Assembly: GCF_003952265.1 (NCBI RefSeq) | Contig: NZ_CP034438.1 | Coordinates: 1,922,001 to 1,986,000 of the forward strand | Direction of reading: 5' to 3' | Origin: Flaviflexus salsibiostraticola | GTDB taxonomy: Bacteria > Actinomycetota > Actinomycetes > Actinomycetales > Actinomycetaceae | DNA length: 64,000 nucleotides | Shown: piece by piece, positions 52,156-60,864 of the stretch | How the letters are laid out: every line of letters starts with the position of its first letter | How positions within the stretch are numbered: the first letter of the stretch is position 1 | Made by a program: the position numbers and the translations under genes | The notes under the pieces: generated by a model | What the model was told of the DNA's origin: nothing | Databases searched by the model: none | The model's input: only the letters and a program-made list of their open reading frames with translations

Positions 52156-54927
52156 TTGACCAAGCTTGTCATCGTCGAGTCCCCCGCCAAGGCGAGGACC
52201 ATCGGAGCCTACCTGGGCCCCGAGTACGTCGTGGAGGCGTCAATCGGGCACATCAGGGACCTCGCGGAGCCCCGAGACCTTCCTGCGGACATGAAGAAGG
52301 GCCCCTACGGGAAATTCGCCGTCAACACCGAGGATGGCTTCGACCCGTACTACATCGTCGATTCGGGCAAGAAGAAGAAGGTGTCCGAGCTCAAGGCGGC
52401 GATGAAGGATGCCGACGAGCTCTACCTCGCAACGGATGAGGACCGCGAGGGTGAGGCGATTGCCTGGCACCTCCTTCAGGTCCTCAAGCCGAAGATCCCC
52501 GTCAAGCGGATGGTGTTCCACGAGATCACCCGCGAGGCCATCGACCGGGCCCTCGAGAACACCCGTGAGATCGACACCCAGCTGGTCGATGCCCAGGAAT
52601 CCCGCCGCATCCTCGACCGTCTGTACGGCTACGAGGTCTCGCCAGTGCTTTGGCGCAAGGTCAACCAGGGTCTGTCCGCCGGCCGCGTTCAGTCCGTCGC
52701 GACACGGCTCGTCGTCCAGCGTGAGCGTGAGCGTATGGCATTTGTGACAGCCTCCTACTGGGGTGTGCGGGTCAAACTGAGCGGCGGCGACGAGGGGGCT
52801 GTCGAAACCTTCAAGGCGCGTCTGTCCAGCCTCGACTCCCGACCTGTCGCCCAGGGCCGGGACTTCGGCGACGACGGCAGGCTGGTCTCCTCGGCGGCCC
52901 GCAAGGACGTCGTCGTCCTCGACGAAGAGGCCGCCACCGCGGTCGCGGAGGCGATGAAGGCAGCGCCGGTCGGCGTGACCGGCGTCGAGTCGAAGCCGTC
53001 GAAGCGCCGCCCCTCGCCGCCGTTCACGACCTCGACGCTCCAGCAGGAGGCGTCCCGCAAGCTCGGCGTGAACTCCCGCGAGGCCATGAGCACGGCCCAG
53101 CAGCTGTACGAGAACGGTTTCATCACCTACATGCGTACCGACTCGGTCGACCTGTCGAAGGAGGCCATCGCCGCCGCACGCTCGCAGGTCAAGGAGCGCT
53201 ACGGCGCGGAGTACGTGCCCGATAAGCCCCGCTTCTACTCGAAGAAGGCGAAGGGCGCGCAGGAGGCCCACGAGGCCATCCGTCCCGCCGGCGATACCTT
53301 CCGGACCCCGGAGCAGGTGCGGTCCTCGCTCAACCCCGCACAGTTCAAGATGTACGAGCTGATCTGGAAGCGCACGCTCGCGTCCCAGATGGCGGATGCG
53401 AACCTGCTGACGGTCTCCGTGCAGATGGCGTCGACCATCGACTCCGCCGGTTTCAGCCGCGCAGGTCTCACTGCCTCGGGCACCGTCGTCACGTTCCCCG
53501 GATTCCTCGCTGTCTACGAGGAGGGCCGCGACAAGTCGCGCCACGAGGAGAAGGACGGCGAGTCGAGGCTCCCAGACCTGCACGAGGGGGATGTCGTCGA
53601 CGTCCTCGAATCGATCGCCGAAGGCCACGAGACGAACCCGCCGCCCCGGTACACGGATGCGTCGCTTGTCCAGAAGCTCGAAGAGCTCGGCATCGGCCGA
53701 CCCTCGACGTACGCCTCGACCATCTCCGTCATCAACGACCGCGGATACGTCGAGCGCCGCGGCCAGGCCATGATCCCGACGTGGACCGCGTTCTCCGTCG
53801 TCCGCCTCCTCGAGGAGAACCTGCCCGGCTACGTCGACTACGACTTCACGGCGCAGATGGAGGGGGAGCTCGACTCGATCGCCCGGGGTGATGCCGACCG
53901 GGTCGCGTACCTCAAGAGCTTCTACTTCGGGGACGATGACCGTCGGGGGCTGCTCCACGATGTCGAGAACCTCGGCGAGATCGACGCCCGCGCGCTCAAC
54001 ACCGTCCCGATCGGCGACGGCATCGAGCTGCGCGTCGGACGGTTCGGTCCCTACGTGCAGAAGCAGGAGGGCGAGGGTGACCCGATCCGTGCGAGCATCC
54101 CCGAGGATGTCGCCCCGGACGAGCTGACGATCGAGAAGGCGCGGGAGCTTCTCGAGCAGGGCAGGGAGGACGGCCGCGTCCTCGGCGTTCACCCCGAGAC
54201 CGGACTTGAGCTGACCGCCAAGAATGGCCGCTTCGGTCCCTACATCCTCGAAGAGTTGCCCGCCGATGCCCCGAAGGGCGCCAAGCCGCGCACCGCATCC
54301 CTGTTCAAGTCGATGAACCTTGCGACCGTCACCCTCGACCAGGCCGTCCAGCTTATCGAGCTTCCCCGCGTCGTCGGCAAGGACGCGGAGGGCATCGAGG
54401 TCCTCGCGACGACCGGACGCTACGGCCCGTACATCAAGAAGGGCTCCGAATCGCGCAGCCTCGAGAATGACGATCAGATCCTCACCATCACCCTCGAAGA
54501 GGCCGAGAAGCTACTCGCCCAGCCGAAGAGCCGCGGCCGCGCCGCGGCCGCGGGCCCGCTCAAGGAGCTCGGTGAGGACCCGGTCTCCAAGCAGCCGGTC
54601 GTCCTCAAGAACGGCAGGTTCGGGCCCTACGTGACGGACGGCGAGCTCAATGCCTCCCTCAGGGTGGCCGACTCCATCGAGACGATCACGAACGAGCGCG
54701 CCTACGAGCTGCTCGAGCTCCGGCGCGAATACCTGAAGAACAATCCGAAGAAGTCGCGGAAGGCACCGGCGAAGAAGAGCACCGCGAAGTCGACGAAGTC
54801 GACGACGAGGAAGTCCGCAGCCGCCAAGAAGAGCACGACCACCAAGAAGAGCACGACCACCGCGAAGACCTCGACGGTGAAGAAGCCCGCCGCCAAGAGG
54901 ACGACGACGAAGAAGGCGGGTTCGTGA
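52156..54927 (+). CDS. topA: DNA topoisomerase I
   Basis: This 923-residue type IA enzyme relaxes negative supercoils. The Toprim domain opens KLVIVESPAKARTIGAYLG and has DEDREGEAIAWH; the DNA-cleaving tyrosine is Tyr325 in FITYMRTDSVDLS. The C-terminus has four Topo_C repeats (GRFGPYV-type), no zinc fingers, and a final 60-residue Lys/Thr/Ala tail, as in actinobacteria. TTG 52156 is chosen because AAGGAAG lies 5-9 nt upstream and no ATG fits. The stop overlaps tmk. Confidence 0.95.
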   Translation: MTKLVIVESPAKARTIGAYLGPEYVVEASIGHIRDLAEPRDLPADMKKGPYGKFAVNTEDGFDPYYIVDSGKKKKVSELKAAMKDADELYLATDEDREGEAIAWHLLQVLKPKIPVKRMVFHEITREAIDRALENTREIDTQLVDAQESRRILDRLYGYEVSPVLWRKVNQGLSAGRVQSVATRLVVQRERERMAFVTASYWGVRVKLSGGDEGAVETFKARLSSLDSRPVAQGRDFGDDGRLVSSAARKDVVVLDEEAATAVAEAMKAAPVGVTGVESKPSKRRPSPPFTTSTLQQEASRKLGVNSREAMSTAQQLYENGFITYMRTDSVDLSKEAIAAARSQVKERYGAEYVPDKPRFYSKKAKGAQEAHEAIRPAGDTFRTPEQVRSSLNPAQFKMYELIWKRTLASQMADANLLTVSVQMASTIDSAGFSRAGLTASGTVVTFPGFLAVYEEGRDKSRHEEKDGESRLPDLHEGDVVDVLESIAEGHETNPPPRYTDASLVQKLEELGIGRPSTYASTISVINDRGYVERRGQAMIPTWTAFSVVRLLEENLPGYVDYDFTAQMEGELDSIARGDADRVAYLKSFYFGDDDRRGLLHDVENLGEIDARALNTVPIGDGIELRVGRFGPYVQKQEGEGDPIRASIPEDVAPDELTIEKARELLEQGREDGRVLGVHPETGLELTAKNGRFGPYILEELPADAPKGAKPRTASLFKSMNLATVTLDQAVQLIELPRVVGKDAEGIEVLATTGRYGPYIKKGSESRSLENDDQILTITLEEAEKLLAQPKSRGRAAAAGPLKELGEDPVSKQPVVLKNGRFGPYVTDGELNASLRVADSIETITNERAYELLELRREYLKNNPKKSRKAPAKKSTAKSTKSTTRKSAAAKKSTTTKKSTTTAKTSTVKKPAAKRTTTKKAGS

Positions 54928-55529
54928 CGGGACTCTTCATCTCCTTCGAGGGAGGGGACGGAACAGGCAAGACCACCCAGATCGCCCGCCTGGCCGAGCA
55001 CCTCAGGGCCGAGGGCGCCGAGGTGGTCACCACTCGCGAGCCCGGCGGGACCGAGCTCGGGCGGGAGATCCGGCAGGCTCTCCTCCACGGCGAGGACCTG
55101 TCTCCCCGGACGGAGGCGCTCCTCTATTCGGCCGACCGGGCACACCACGTCGCGACGGTCATCCGTCCCGCCCTCGACCGCGGCGCCACGGTCATCACCG
55201 ATCGGTTCGTCGACTCGTCGGTCGCCTACCAGGGATCGGCTCGGGAACTCGGCATCGACGAGATCCGTTCGCTCAACGACTGGGCGGTCGGTGGGCTCGT
55301 GCCCGATCTGACCTTCCTGCTCGACCTCGACCCCGCCGTCGGGGCGGCCCGCCTCAATCGGGAGAAGGACCGCCTCGAATCGGCCGGCGACGACTTCCAC
55401 AGACAGGTGCGCCAGACGTTCCTCGAGATGGCGGAGGCAGAGCCGGATCGTTTCGTCGTCATCGACGCGAGCCGATCGATCGACGAGATCGCTGCGGATG
55501 TCAGGGCAGGCTATGAGCGTCTTCGATGA
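54924..55529 (+). CDS. tmk: Thymidylate kinase
   Basis: The 201-residue enzyme phosphorylates dTMP to dTDP. P-loop EGGDGTGKTT (9-18), DR(F/Y/H) motif TDRFVDSSVAYQG, and LID-like region LNREKDRLESAGDDF are visible. The GTG start overlaps topA (GTGA). Its end overlaps the delta-prime gene by 17 bases. Confidence 0.95.
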   Translation: MTGLFISFEGGDGTGKTTQIARLAEHLRAEGAEVVTTREPGGTELGREIRQALLHGEDLSPRTEALLYSADRAHHVATVIRPALDRGATVITDRFVDSSVAYQGSARELGIDEIRSLNDWAVGGLVPDLTFLLDLDPAVGAARLNREKDRLESAGDDFHRQVRQTFLEMAEAEPDRFVVIDASRSIDEIAADVRAGYERLR

Positions 55530-56661
55530 CCTTGCGGGACAGGACGCCGCGATAGCAGTCCTCACGCGGGCCGCCGAGGCGTCCCGCACCGGCACGGCCG
55601 GGATGACGCACTCGTGGCTCTTCACCGGCCCGCCCGGCTCCGGCAGGAGCACCGCGGCCACCGCCTTCGCCGCGGCACTCCAATGCACAGGTGATGAGGT
55701 CGGCTGCGGGGAGTGCGAGGGGTGCACCCTCGTCCTGGCCGGCTCCCACCCGGATGTGGAGACGCTCGCCTCGGAGGTCACGACGATCTCGGTGGCGTCC
55801 GTCCGCGAGCTTGTCTCCCGAGCGCAGGCGACGCCCACGCTCGGGGCGTGGCGCGTCCTCATCGTCAAGGAGGCCGACAGGATGCTGGAGCGGACGACGA
55901 ACGTCCTGCTCAAGGCAATTGAGGAGCCCCCGCCGCGAACGGTATGGATCCTGTGCACGCCCTCGCCGCGCGACGTGCTGACGACCATCCGGTCCCGGTG
56001 CCGCGGACTCAACCTTGTCATTCCCACGGCCGAGAAGGTGGCCGAGCTGCTCGTCCGCCGCGACGGCATCGATCCCGAACGCGCCCTCATCGCCGCCCGC
56101 GCTGCCCAGTCCCATGTGGGCGCCGCGAAGGCATTGGCAACAGACCCCGAGGCGCGCGAGCGCCGCGAGCAGAACCTGCGGGGAGCGTACGGTGTGCGGA
56201 CAACCGGTGACGCTGTCATCGCTGCCAAGGCCCTCGTCGACCGCGCGGAGGCGCAGGCGAAGAGCACCGGCAGCGACCGCGGTGAGCGGGAGGAGGCCGA
56301 GCTGCGCAGAACGCTTGGCCTGACGCCGGACGAGCGGGTGCCGCCGCAGATGCAGGGGCAGTTCAAGGCGATCGCGGATGCGGCGAAGAAGCGTGAGACG
56401 CGGCAGAAGCGGGATGCACTCGACCGGGCGCTCATCGACCTGCTGTCCTTCTACCGCGACGTCCTCATCGTCCAGCTCAATGCCGGAACCGACTTGGTCA
56501 ACATGGATTTCGTCAGCGAGATCGGCGAGATCGCCGACTCTCTGACAGCCCCGAGAACGATTGAGATCCTCGACCAGATCTCGCTGGCCCGGGAGCGCAT
56601 CAGCGCGAACGTCGCGCCACTGCTTGCCGTGGAGGCCATGATGGTCTCCCTCCGCCGCTGA
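55513..56661 (+). CDS. holB: DNA polymerase III delta-prime subunit
   Basis: This 382-residue clamp-loader AAA+ protein has the P-loop position GPPGSGRSTAA with Arg instead of Lys, so it does not hydrolyse ATP, as is normal for delta-prime. A zinc module CTGDEVGCGECEGC (about 62-75) and the SRC-like arginine motif TTIRSRCRGL follow. It starts MSVFDDLAGQDAA inside the tmk reading frame. The topA-tmk-holB order is a replication gene set. Confidence 0.92.
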   Translation: MSVFDDLAGQDAAIAVLTRAAEASRTGTAGMTHSWLFTGPPGSGRSTAATAFAAALQCTGDEVGCGECEGCTLVLAGSHPDVETLASEVTTISVASVRELVSRAQATPTLGAWRVLIVKEADRMLERTTNVLLKAIEEPPPRTVWILCTPSPRDVLTTIRSRCRGLNLVIPTAEKVAELLVRRDGIDPERALIAARAAQSHVGAAKALATDPEARERREQNLRGAYGVRTTGDAVIAAKALVDRAEAQAKSTGSDRGEREEAELRRTLGLTPDERVPPQMQGQFKAIADAAKKRETRQKRDALDRALIDLLSFYRDVLIVQLNAGTDLVNMDFVSEIGEIADSLTAPRTIEILDQISLARERISANVAPLLAVEAMMVSLRR

Positions 56662-56690
56662 GCCGCTCGCGCCGCACGGCCCGACTGGTC

Positions 56691-56696
56691 TAACCT
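56691..56696 (+). promoter_or_regulatory. -10 hexamer of the secreted peptidase gene
   Basis: TAACCT ends 6 nt before the GTG at 56703; no ribosome site precedes it. This predicts a leaderless mRNA. Confidence 0.55.
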
Positions 56697-56702
56697 GAAG
56701 CC

Positions 56703-58238
56703 GTGAAACGAACTCTCGCGGCCCTCGCCTCCCTCGCGCTCCTCCTCGGCGCCTGCTCGTCGACAGCCGAGGAGACGGCCTCCGACACGGCGGACTCACC
56801 CGTGCCGACACAGCCGGCCCCCGCAGGGTTGGAGGAGTTCTACAACCAGAGTCTCGAGTGGGGCGAGTGCATGGACGGGACGTCCGCCGAGGCCGAGTGC
56901 GCGAAGGTGAGGGTTCCGCTCGATTACGAGGATCCGAGCGAAGCGACGATCGACATTGCCGTCCTCCGAATTCCGGCTGGCGGCGAGGCGCAGGGCTCGC
57001 TCGTCGTCAACCCGGGCGGCCCGGGTGCGTCGGGGATGGACATGGCCGACAGCGCGGGCGCCTACTTCAGCCGCGACCTCGTCGAGTCTTACGACATCAT
57101 CGGCTTCGACCCCCGCGGCGTCGGTGAGTCGGCCCCCGTCGACTGCCTGCCCGACGAGGAGCTCGGCGACCTCCTCGATAGGGCCTACCCGGACACCCCC
57201 GAGGGCGAGGCGGAGGCCCTGAGGGACACGAAGACGATCATCAGCAGCTGCACGAAGGCCAGCGGCCACCTGCTCGAGCACCTGAGTACGATCAACACCG
57301 CGCGCGACATGGACATTATGCGAGCCGCCCTCGGCGAGCCGCACCTCGACTACCTCGGCTTCTCCTACGGCACCCACCTCGGCGGCCAGTACGCCGACCT
57401 GTTCCCGGAGAACGTCGGCCGCATGGTCCTCGATGGGGCCATCGACCCGGCGATCTCGTCCCTCGACTCGTCGTACTTCCAGGCGGTCGGCTTCGAGAAG
57501 GCGCTGGAGGCCTACCTCGAGTACTGCCTCGAGGACGAGGATTGCCCGCTCGAGGCGGGCACGGTCGACGAGGCGAAGGCGCACCTGCAGTCCGAGATCG
57601 AGGCGAGCCTCGAGAGCCCGATCCCTACGAGCATCGACGACCGCTCAGTCAATCCGGCGATCTTCTACACGGGCATCGCTACCACCCTCTACTCGGAGGA
57701 CACGTGGCCCTTCCTCACGGAGGCGCTGCGGATGGCGATCGAGGACGGCGACGGGACGCTGCTGCTGACATTCAACGACCTCATGCTGGGCCGGGATACC
57801 TTCAGCGGCGAGTTCATGGATAACTCGCTGGAGGCCCGGTGGGCGATCAACTGCCGGGACTTCCCCGCGGAAACGAACGCGGCCGCAGTCGAGGCGAATG
57901 ACGCCCGGTTGAACGAGGACGCCCCGACTTTCGCCCCCTTCTTCGAGGGCGGGGACATCTTCTGTGCCGGGTGGCCGTACACGGCCGACGAGGTGCCAGG
58001 ACCGTTCGTCGCCGAAGGCTCCAACCCGATCGTCGTCATCGGCACCGAAGGAGACCCCGCCACCCCGTACGAGGCCTCCGTCAACCTGGCCGAGCAGCTC
58101 GAGAACGGCATCCTCGTCACATGGGAGGGCGAAGGCCACACCGCCTACGGCACGGCGGGGGAGTGCATCGATGACGCGGTCGACCGCTACTTCATCGACG
58201 GCGAGCTTCCCGAGGATGGCCTGAGGTGCCCCGCATAG
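56703..58238 (+). CDS. Secreted tripeptidyl aminopeptidase-like lipoprotein (S33)
   Basis: This 511-residue alpha/beta hydrolase is anchored by a lipobox (LLGAC, Cys18). NPGGPGASG forms the oxyanion region, GFSYGTHLGG holds the Ser nucleophile, GDPATP the acid and EGEGHTAYG the His. It matches SlpD/E-Tap exopeptidases of Streptomyces in layout and would trim peptides outside the cell. The GTG start at 56703 is leaderless. It is not related in sequence layout to the membrane S33 protein at 22367. Confidence 0.88.
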   Translation: MKRTLAALASLALLLGACSSTAEETASDTADSPVPTQPAPAGLEEFYNQSLEWGECMDGTSAEAECAKVRVPLDYEDPSEATIDIAVLRIPAGGEAQGSLVVNPGGPGASGMDMADSAGAYFSRDLVESYDIIGFDPRGVGESAPVDCLPDEELGDLLDRAYPDTPEGEAEALRDTKTIISSCTKASGHLLEHLSTINTARDMDIMRAALGEPHLDYLGFSYGTHLGGQYADLFPENVGRMVLDGAIDPAISSLDSSYFQAVGFEKALEAYLEYCLEDEDCPLEAGTVDEAKAHLQSEIEASLESPIPTSIDDRSVNPAIFYTGIATTLYSEDTWPFLTEALRMAIEDGDGTLLLTFNDLMLGRDTFSGEFMDNSLEARWAINCRDFPAETNAAAVEANDARLNEDAPTFAPFFEGGDIFCAGWPYTADEVPGPFVAEGSNPIVVIGTEGDPATPYEASVNLAEQLENGILVTWEGEGHTAYGTAGECIDDAVDRYFIDGELPEDGLRCPA

Positions 58239-58338
58239 GTCAGAAGCTGGGCCTTCAGTCGGTGCCGTGGTGAGCGTCATAGGATCCTATTTGAAAACGC
58301 GCGCCCGGCTTCGGTAGGCTCGTCCTGCTGATATCAGC

Positions 58339-58411
58339 GCCGCCTTAGCTCAGTCGGTAGAGCGATTCACTCGTAATGAATAGGTCAAGAGTTCGATTCT
58401 CTTAGGCGGCT
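58339..58411 (+). tRNA. tRNA-Thr(CGT)
   Basis: GCCGCCT at 58339-58345 pairs with AGGCGGC at 58404-58410, with discriminator T58411. The anticodon CGT is at 58372-58374 (reads ACG). D arm AGCTCAGTCGGTAGAGC and T arm AAGAG-TTCGATT-CTCTT are standard. Confidence 0.95.
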
Positions 58412-58423
58412 CCGAAAGAAATC

Positions 58424-58458
58424 CCCACCACATCAACAAAAGATGTGAGTGGGTTTTC
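58424..58458 (+). terminator. Terminator of tRNA-Thr
   Basis: CCCAC-CACATC (58424-58434) pairs with GATGTG and GTGGG (58442-58453), with one bulged A, followed by TTTT. Accessory DNA begins immediately after. Confidence 0.75.
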
Positions 58459-58471
58459 TCTTTCACGGCAC

Positions 58472-58479
58472 TAGATCGG
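58472..58479. repeat. Left target-site duplication of the IS1249-type element
   Basis: TAGATCGG is repeated exactly at 59935-59942; 8 bp is the usual length for the IS256 family. Confidence 0.88.
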
Positions 58480-58746
58480 GGCTTATAGGACATTTCGTGT
58501 TGGTTTGACCCTGATCTTTTGTTGCTGTGCCGCCATTAGGCCGGTGTTGAAGTTCGTGCGGCTGAACTTGATGGGTGGACATTTCGTGTTGGCTTGACCC
58601 CGACCTTTGGTTGCTTTGACGCGGAAAAGTGGGGGTTGAAGTTGGTTTCACGGGGCCGGCTTATAGGACATTTCGTGTTGGTTTGATCCCGACTTTTCGG
58701 CGCGTTCTCACCGAAAAGGCCGGGTCCAAGTTGCCTGATAGGAAGG
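58480..58746 (+). repeat. Three tandem 89-bp left-end repeats
   Basis: The core GGACATTTCGTGTTGG occurs at 58488, 58577 and 58666, exactly 89 bases apart. Each unit also keeps TTGA-CCC-GA after the core and an AAGTT at +63. Units one and three both start GGCTTATA; unit two has lost this part. Confidence 0.9.
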
Positions 58747-59889
58747 GTGAACACTCCTTATTGCCGCCCGTGCGAGCAGGCGATGACACGCTATGGAAAG
58801 ACCAGTACGGGACGTCAGCGCTACCGCTGTGCCGGGTGCAGGACGAGTCGCGTAGCGGCGATCGACACCTCCGCGAAAGACTTCGCCCTGTTCTTGTCCT
58901 TTCTGTTTTCCCGCCAGCGCCAGCGAGACCTGCCCGGGGCGGGACGGACCTTCCGTCGGCGCACCGCACGGTTCTGGCAGCTGTGGCCCACCCCCGAGGT
59001 GGTCGACGAGGTCCACCGGGTGATCTACGTCGATGGGATCCACCTCGGACGCAGCGCCGTGATCCTGATCGCCTCCACCGACACCCATGTCGTGGGCTGG
59101 TACCTCGCACGCAGCGAACACAGCCAGGCCTGGGGTGCGCTGCTGGCCCGGATCGCACCGCCACAGGTAGTGGTCACCGATGGTGGATCAGGCTTTGCCA
59201 AAGCCCGCCGGGCGCACTGGCCCACCACGAAGGTCCAGCGCTGTACGTTCCATGCTTTCAGCCAGGTGCGTCGCCAGACCACGACCCGGCCCCGCACTCA
59301 GGCCGGAGTGGAACTCTACGGCCTGGCTAGAGCGCTGCTCCACGTCCGCGATAACACCGGGGCCGCGGCATGGCTGGCCGCTTACACCCAATGGCGCGCC
59401 ACATGGGAGGCCTTCCTGGCTGAGCGCACTCGACTCGCCACGGGGCAGGTCGTACTCACTCACCAGCGTCTGGTCACGGCCCGCTCAGCCCTCGATACGC
59501 TGATCCGGACCAAGACCTTGTTCACCTACGTCGATCCCGCCAACTTCCCGGTCGGCGCCTACCTGCACATGCCACTGCCAGCGACGAATAACCGGATCGA
59601 GGGTGGGATCAACACTCAACTGCGGGCCCTGCTACGCGATCACCGCGGGATGAGCCTGGACAGGCGGATCAAAGCGATCATGTGGTGGTGCTACATGCAC
59701 ACTGAATACCCTGCCAGTCCCGCACGCATCCTCAGGACCATGCCCACCGACACCCAGATCCAGGCCTACTACCGAGCTGCGGCCAGCCGCGGCGAACACG
59801 CCCGGGACATCGGCCTGCCGGGCATCGGCACCGCAGCCGTCTGGAACGAGCTGCACCACTCGACCAGCTACATCACAACCTGGGACTGA
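58747..59889 (+). CDS. IS1249-type transposase
   Basis: The 380-residue transposase has an N-terminal zinc ribbon (YCRPCEQAM, then YRCAGCRTSR), and an IS256-type DDE core: Asp in YVDGIHLG, Asp in VTDGGSGF and Glu in NNRIEGGINTQ. The GTG at 58747 follows GGAAGG directly. There are no frameshifts, so it is probably active. Confidence 0.85.
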   Translation: MNTPYCRPCEQAMTRYGKTSTGRQRYRCAGCRTSRVAAIDTSAKDFALFLSFLFSRQRQRDLPGAGRTFRRRTARFWQLWPTPEVVDEVHRVIYVDGIHLGRSAVILIASTDTHVVGWYLARSEHSQAWGALLARIAPPQVVVTDGGSGFAKARRAHWPTTKVQRCTFHAFSQVRRQTTTRPRTQAGVELYGLARALLHVRDNTGAAAWLAAYTQWRATWEAFLAERTRLATGQVVLTHQRLVTARSALDTLIRTKTLFTYVDPANFPVGAYLHMPLPATNNRIEGGINTQLRALLRDHRGMSLDRRIKAIMWWCYMHTEYPASPARILRTMPTDTQIQAYYRAAASRGEHARDIGLPGIGTAAVWNELHHSTSYITTWD

Positions 59890-59933
59890 CACCCCTCCGA
59901 TCGAACAAAACCAACACATTTTGTCCTATAAGC

Positions 59934-60215
59934 CTAGATCGGCTCCTGGTAGCCATTGTGGTAGCCATGGCGCTCCGGCGCCACATTCCGCGTAGCCACC
60001 GCCTCCGGGTCATACTCGTCCTGCCGGGCGTGGAAGCGGGCCTTCGCCTCCACCGCAACGTCACAGAGCCGCGCCACGTCCGGCGTCGGCTCCATCCCTT
60101 GTAGTATCGTGTGATCTTCGTCAAGCCGAAGGGTCCCCATCAGCGCGCCCAGTAGTCGAGCATCGTCTGTCTGTCCGTGCCCTCGATCGTCGCCGCGGGC
60201 CGGGACGGTTGACAA
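59934..60215 (-). CDS. Hypothetical protein beside the IS element
   Basis: The 93-residue frame starts at a TTG and ends HGYHNGYQEPI. The TAG stop uses the first bases of the IS target duplication, yet the pre-insertion sequence would also have read TAG there, so the insertion did not change the protein. The middle part (PDVARLCDVAVEAKARFHARQDEYDPEA) is a plausible amphipathic helix, here shown in two turns. No family is recognised and no ribosome site is clear; it may be the tail of a lost gene. Confidence 0.35.
   Translation of the reverse strand: MSTVPARGDDRGHGQTDDARLLGALMGTLRLDEDHTILQGMEPTPDVARLCDVAVEAKARFHARQDEYDPEAVATRNVAPERHGYHNGYQEPI
59935..59942. repeat. Right target-site duplication of the IS1249-type element
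   Basis: TAGATCGG, identical to 58472-58479. Confidence 0.88.
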
Positions 60216-60288
60216 GTGGGTATAACCGGCATGATTACACGGCTGTCAGACGTCGCGATAGCCTGCTCTTAAGCGAAGAGGAGGTGAC

Positions 60289-60477
60289 ATGGAGAACTGG
60301 AAACTCACTTATGACGGCAAGGAATACTGGGTGACCAAGGAAGCGGCACAGGAACTACGAGATGCGGATACGTCCGGTGAAGCCGGGCCGGCATGGTTTG
60401 GTGTTCGAACATCTGCTGAGCGGTGGCTACATATTCGCTTGACTCATGGCGTCGGTATGACTCTTGAGGAGTTCTGA
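60289..60477 (+). CDS. Small hypothetical protein with a strong ribosome site
   Basis: The 62-residue protein begins MENWKLTYDGKEYWVTKEAA and looks like a compact beta-beta-alpha-beta fold. GAGGAGGTGAC immediately before the ATG is a near-perfect ribosome site, so it is probably made. TTGACA at 60209-60214 could be its -35 element, but no good -10 follows. A hairpin lies 40 bases past the stop. No family is recognised; such small genes are common in phage-derived islands. Confidence 0.5.
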   Translation: MENWKLTYDGKEYWVTKEAAQELRDADTSGEAGPAWFGVRTSAERWLHIRLTHGVGMTLEEF

Positions 60478-60518
60478 GGGTCTGGGAATCTCTGGCTTTG
60501 AGCCCTTGATACACGTAA

Positions 60519-60552
60519 AGCGCCCCACCATCCCGTAGGAAGGTGGGGCGCT
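60519..60552. terminator. Hairpin after the small gene
   Basis: AGCGCCCCACC at 60519-60529 pairs with 60542-60552 around a 12-base loop. The minus-strand reading is followed by TTTAC, so it may serve both directions. Confidence 0.6.
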
Positions 60553-60579
60553 AAGTGGTGTGGCCGTGGCTAGTCTAGG

Positions 60580-60753
60580 TCAGAGTCGTGCGGGGAGTCG
60601 GACGGTGAGATGGCCCGCGAGCCAGATCGCCGACTGCTCGGCCTGCTGGTTGGTGAGGGTCGCGTGGGCGACGAGGATCCCGGCCGTGTCGGCGGGTGCC
60701 CAGGCCAGGTTCGTTGGGAGGGACCTCCAGCCTTTGCCCCACTCTGACCGGTG
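60580..60753 (-). pseudogene. Fragment of a lost coding sequence
   Basis: One minus-strand frame reads cleanly for 57 codons (GWRSLPTNLAWAPADTAGIL, VAHATLTNQQAEQSAIWLAG, ending LPARL) and then stops at 60580. It has natural residue composition but no start codon; an in-frame TGA (60754-60756) blocks it upstream. It is probably the end of a gene destroyed by rearrangement. The family is unknown. Confidence 0.35.
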
Positions 60754-60864
60754 TCATTGACGATCGCGTCCCATGCGGCTACATCCGTCGTGTCCCTTTA
60801 TTTTGTGAATGGCCCGTTTACAATGGCGTATACACGCGCAACAGGGAAGAGGGAAACTCGGCCT

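Larger units (their letters stand above)
58480..59934 (+). mobile_element. IS1249-type (IS256-family) element with repeated left end, 1455 bp
   Basis: The outer inverted repeats read GGCTTATAGGACATTTCGTG (left) and GGCTTATAGGACAAAATGTG (right, other strand). The element is flanked by 8-bp TAGATCGG duplications. The left end is present three times as 89-bp tandem units; the outermost one matches the target duplication, so the whole array moved as part of the element. It sits 69 bases after tRNA-Thr. Confidence 0.88.

Noticed and set aside
58472..59942. Idea that the IS1249-type element broke the gene ending at 59934
   Set aside because: The stop codon TAG is formed both with and without the insertion, so the encoded protein is unchanged.
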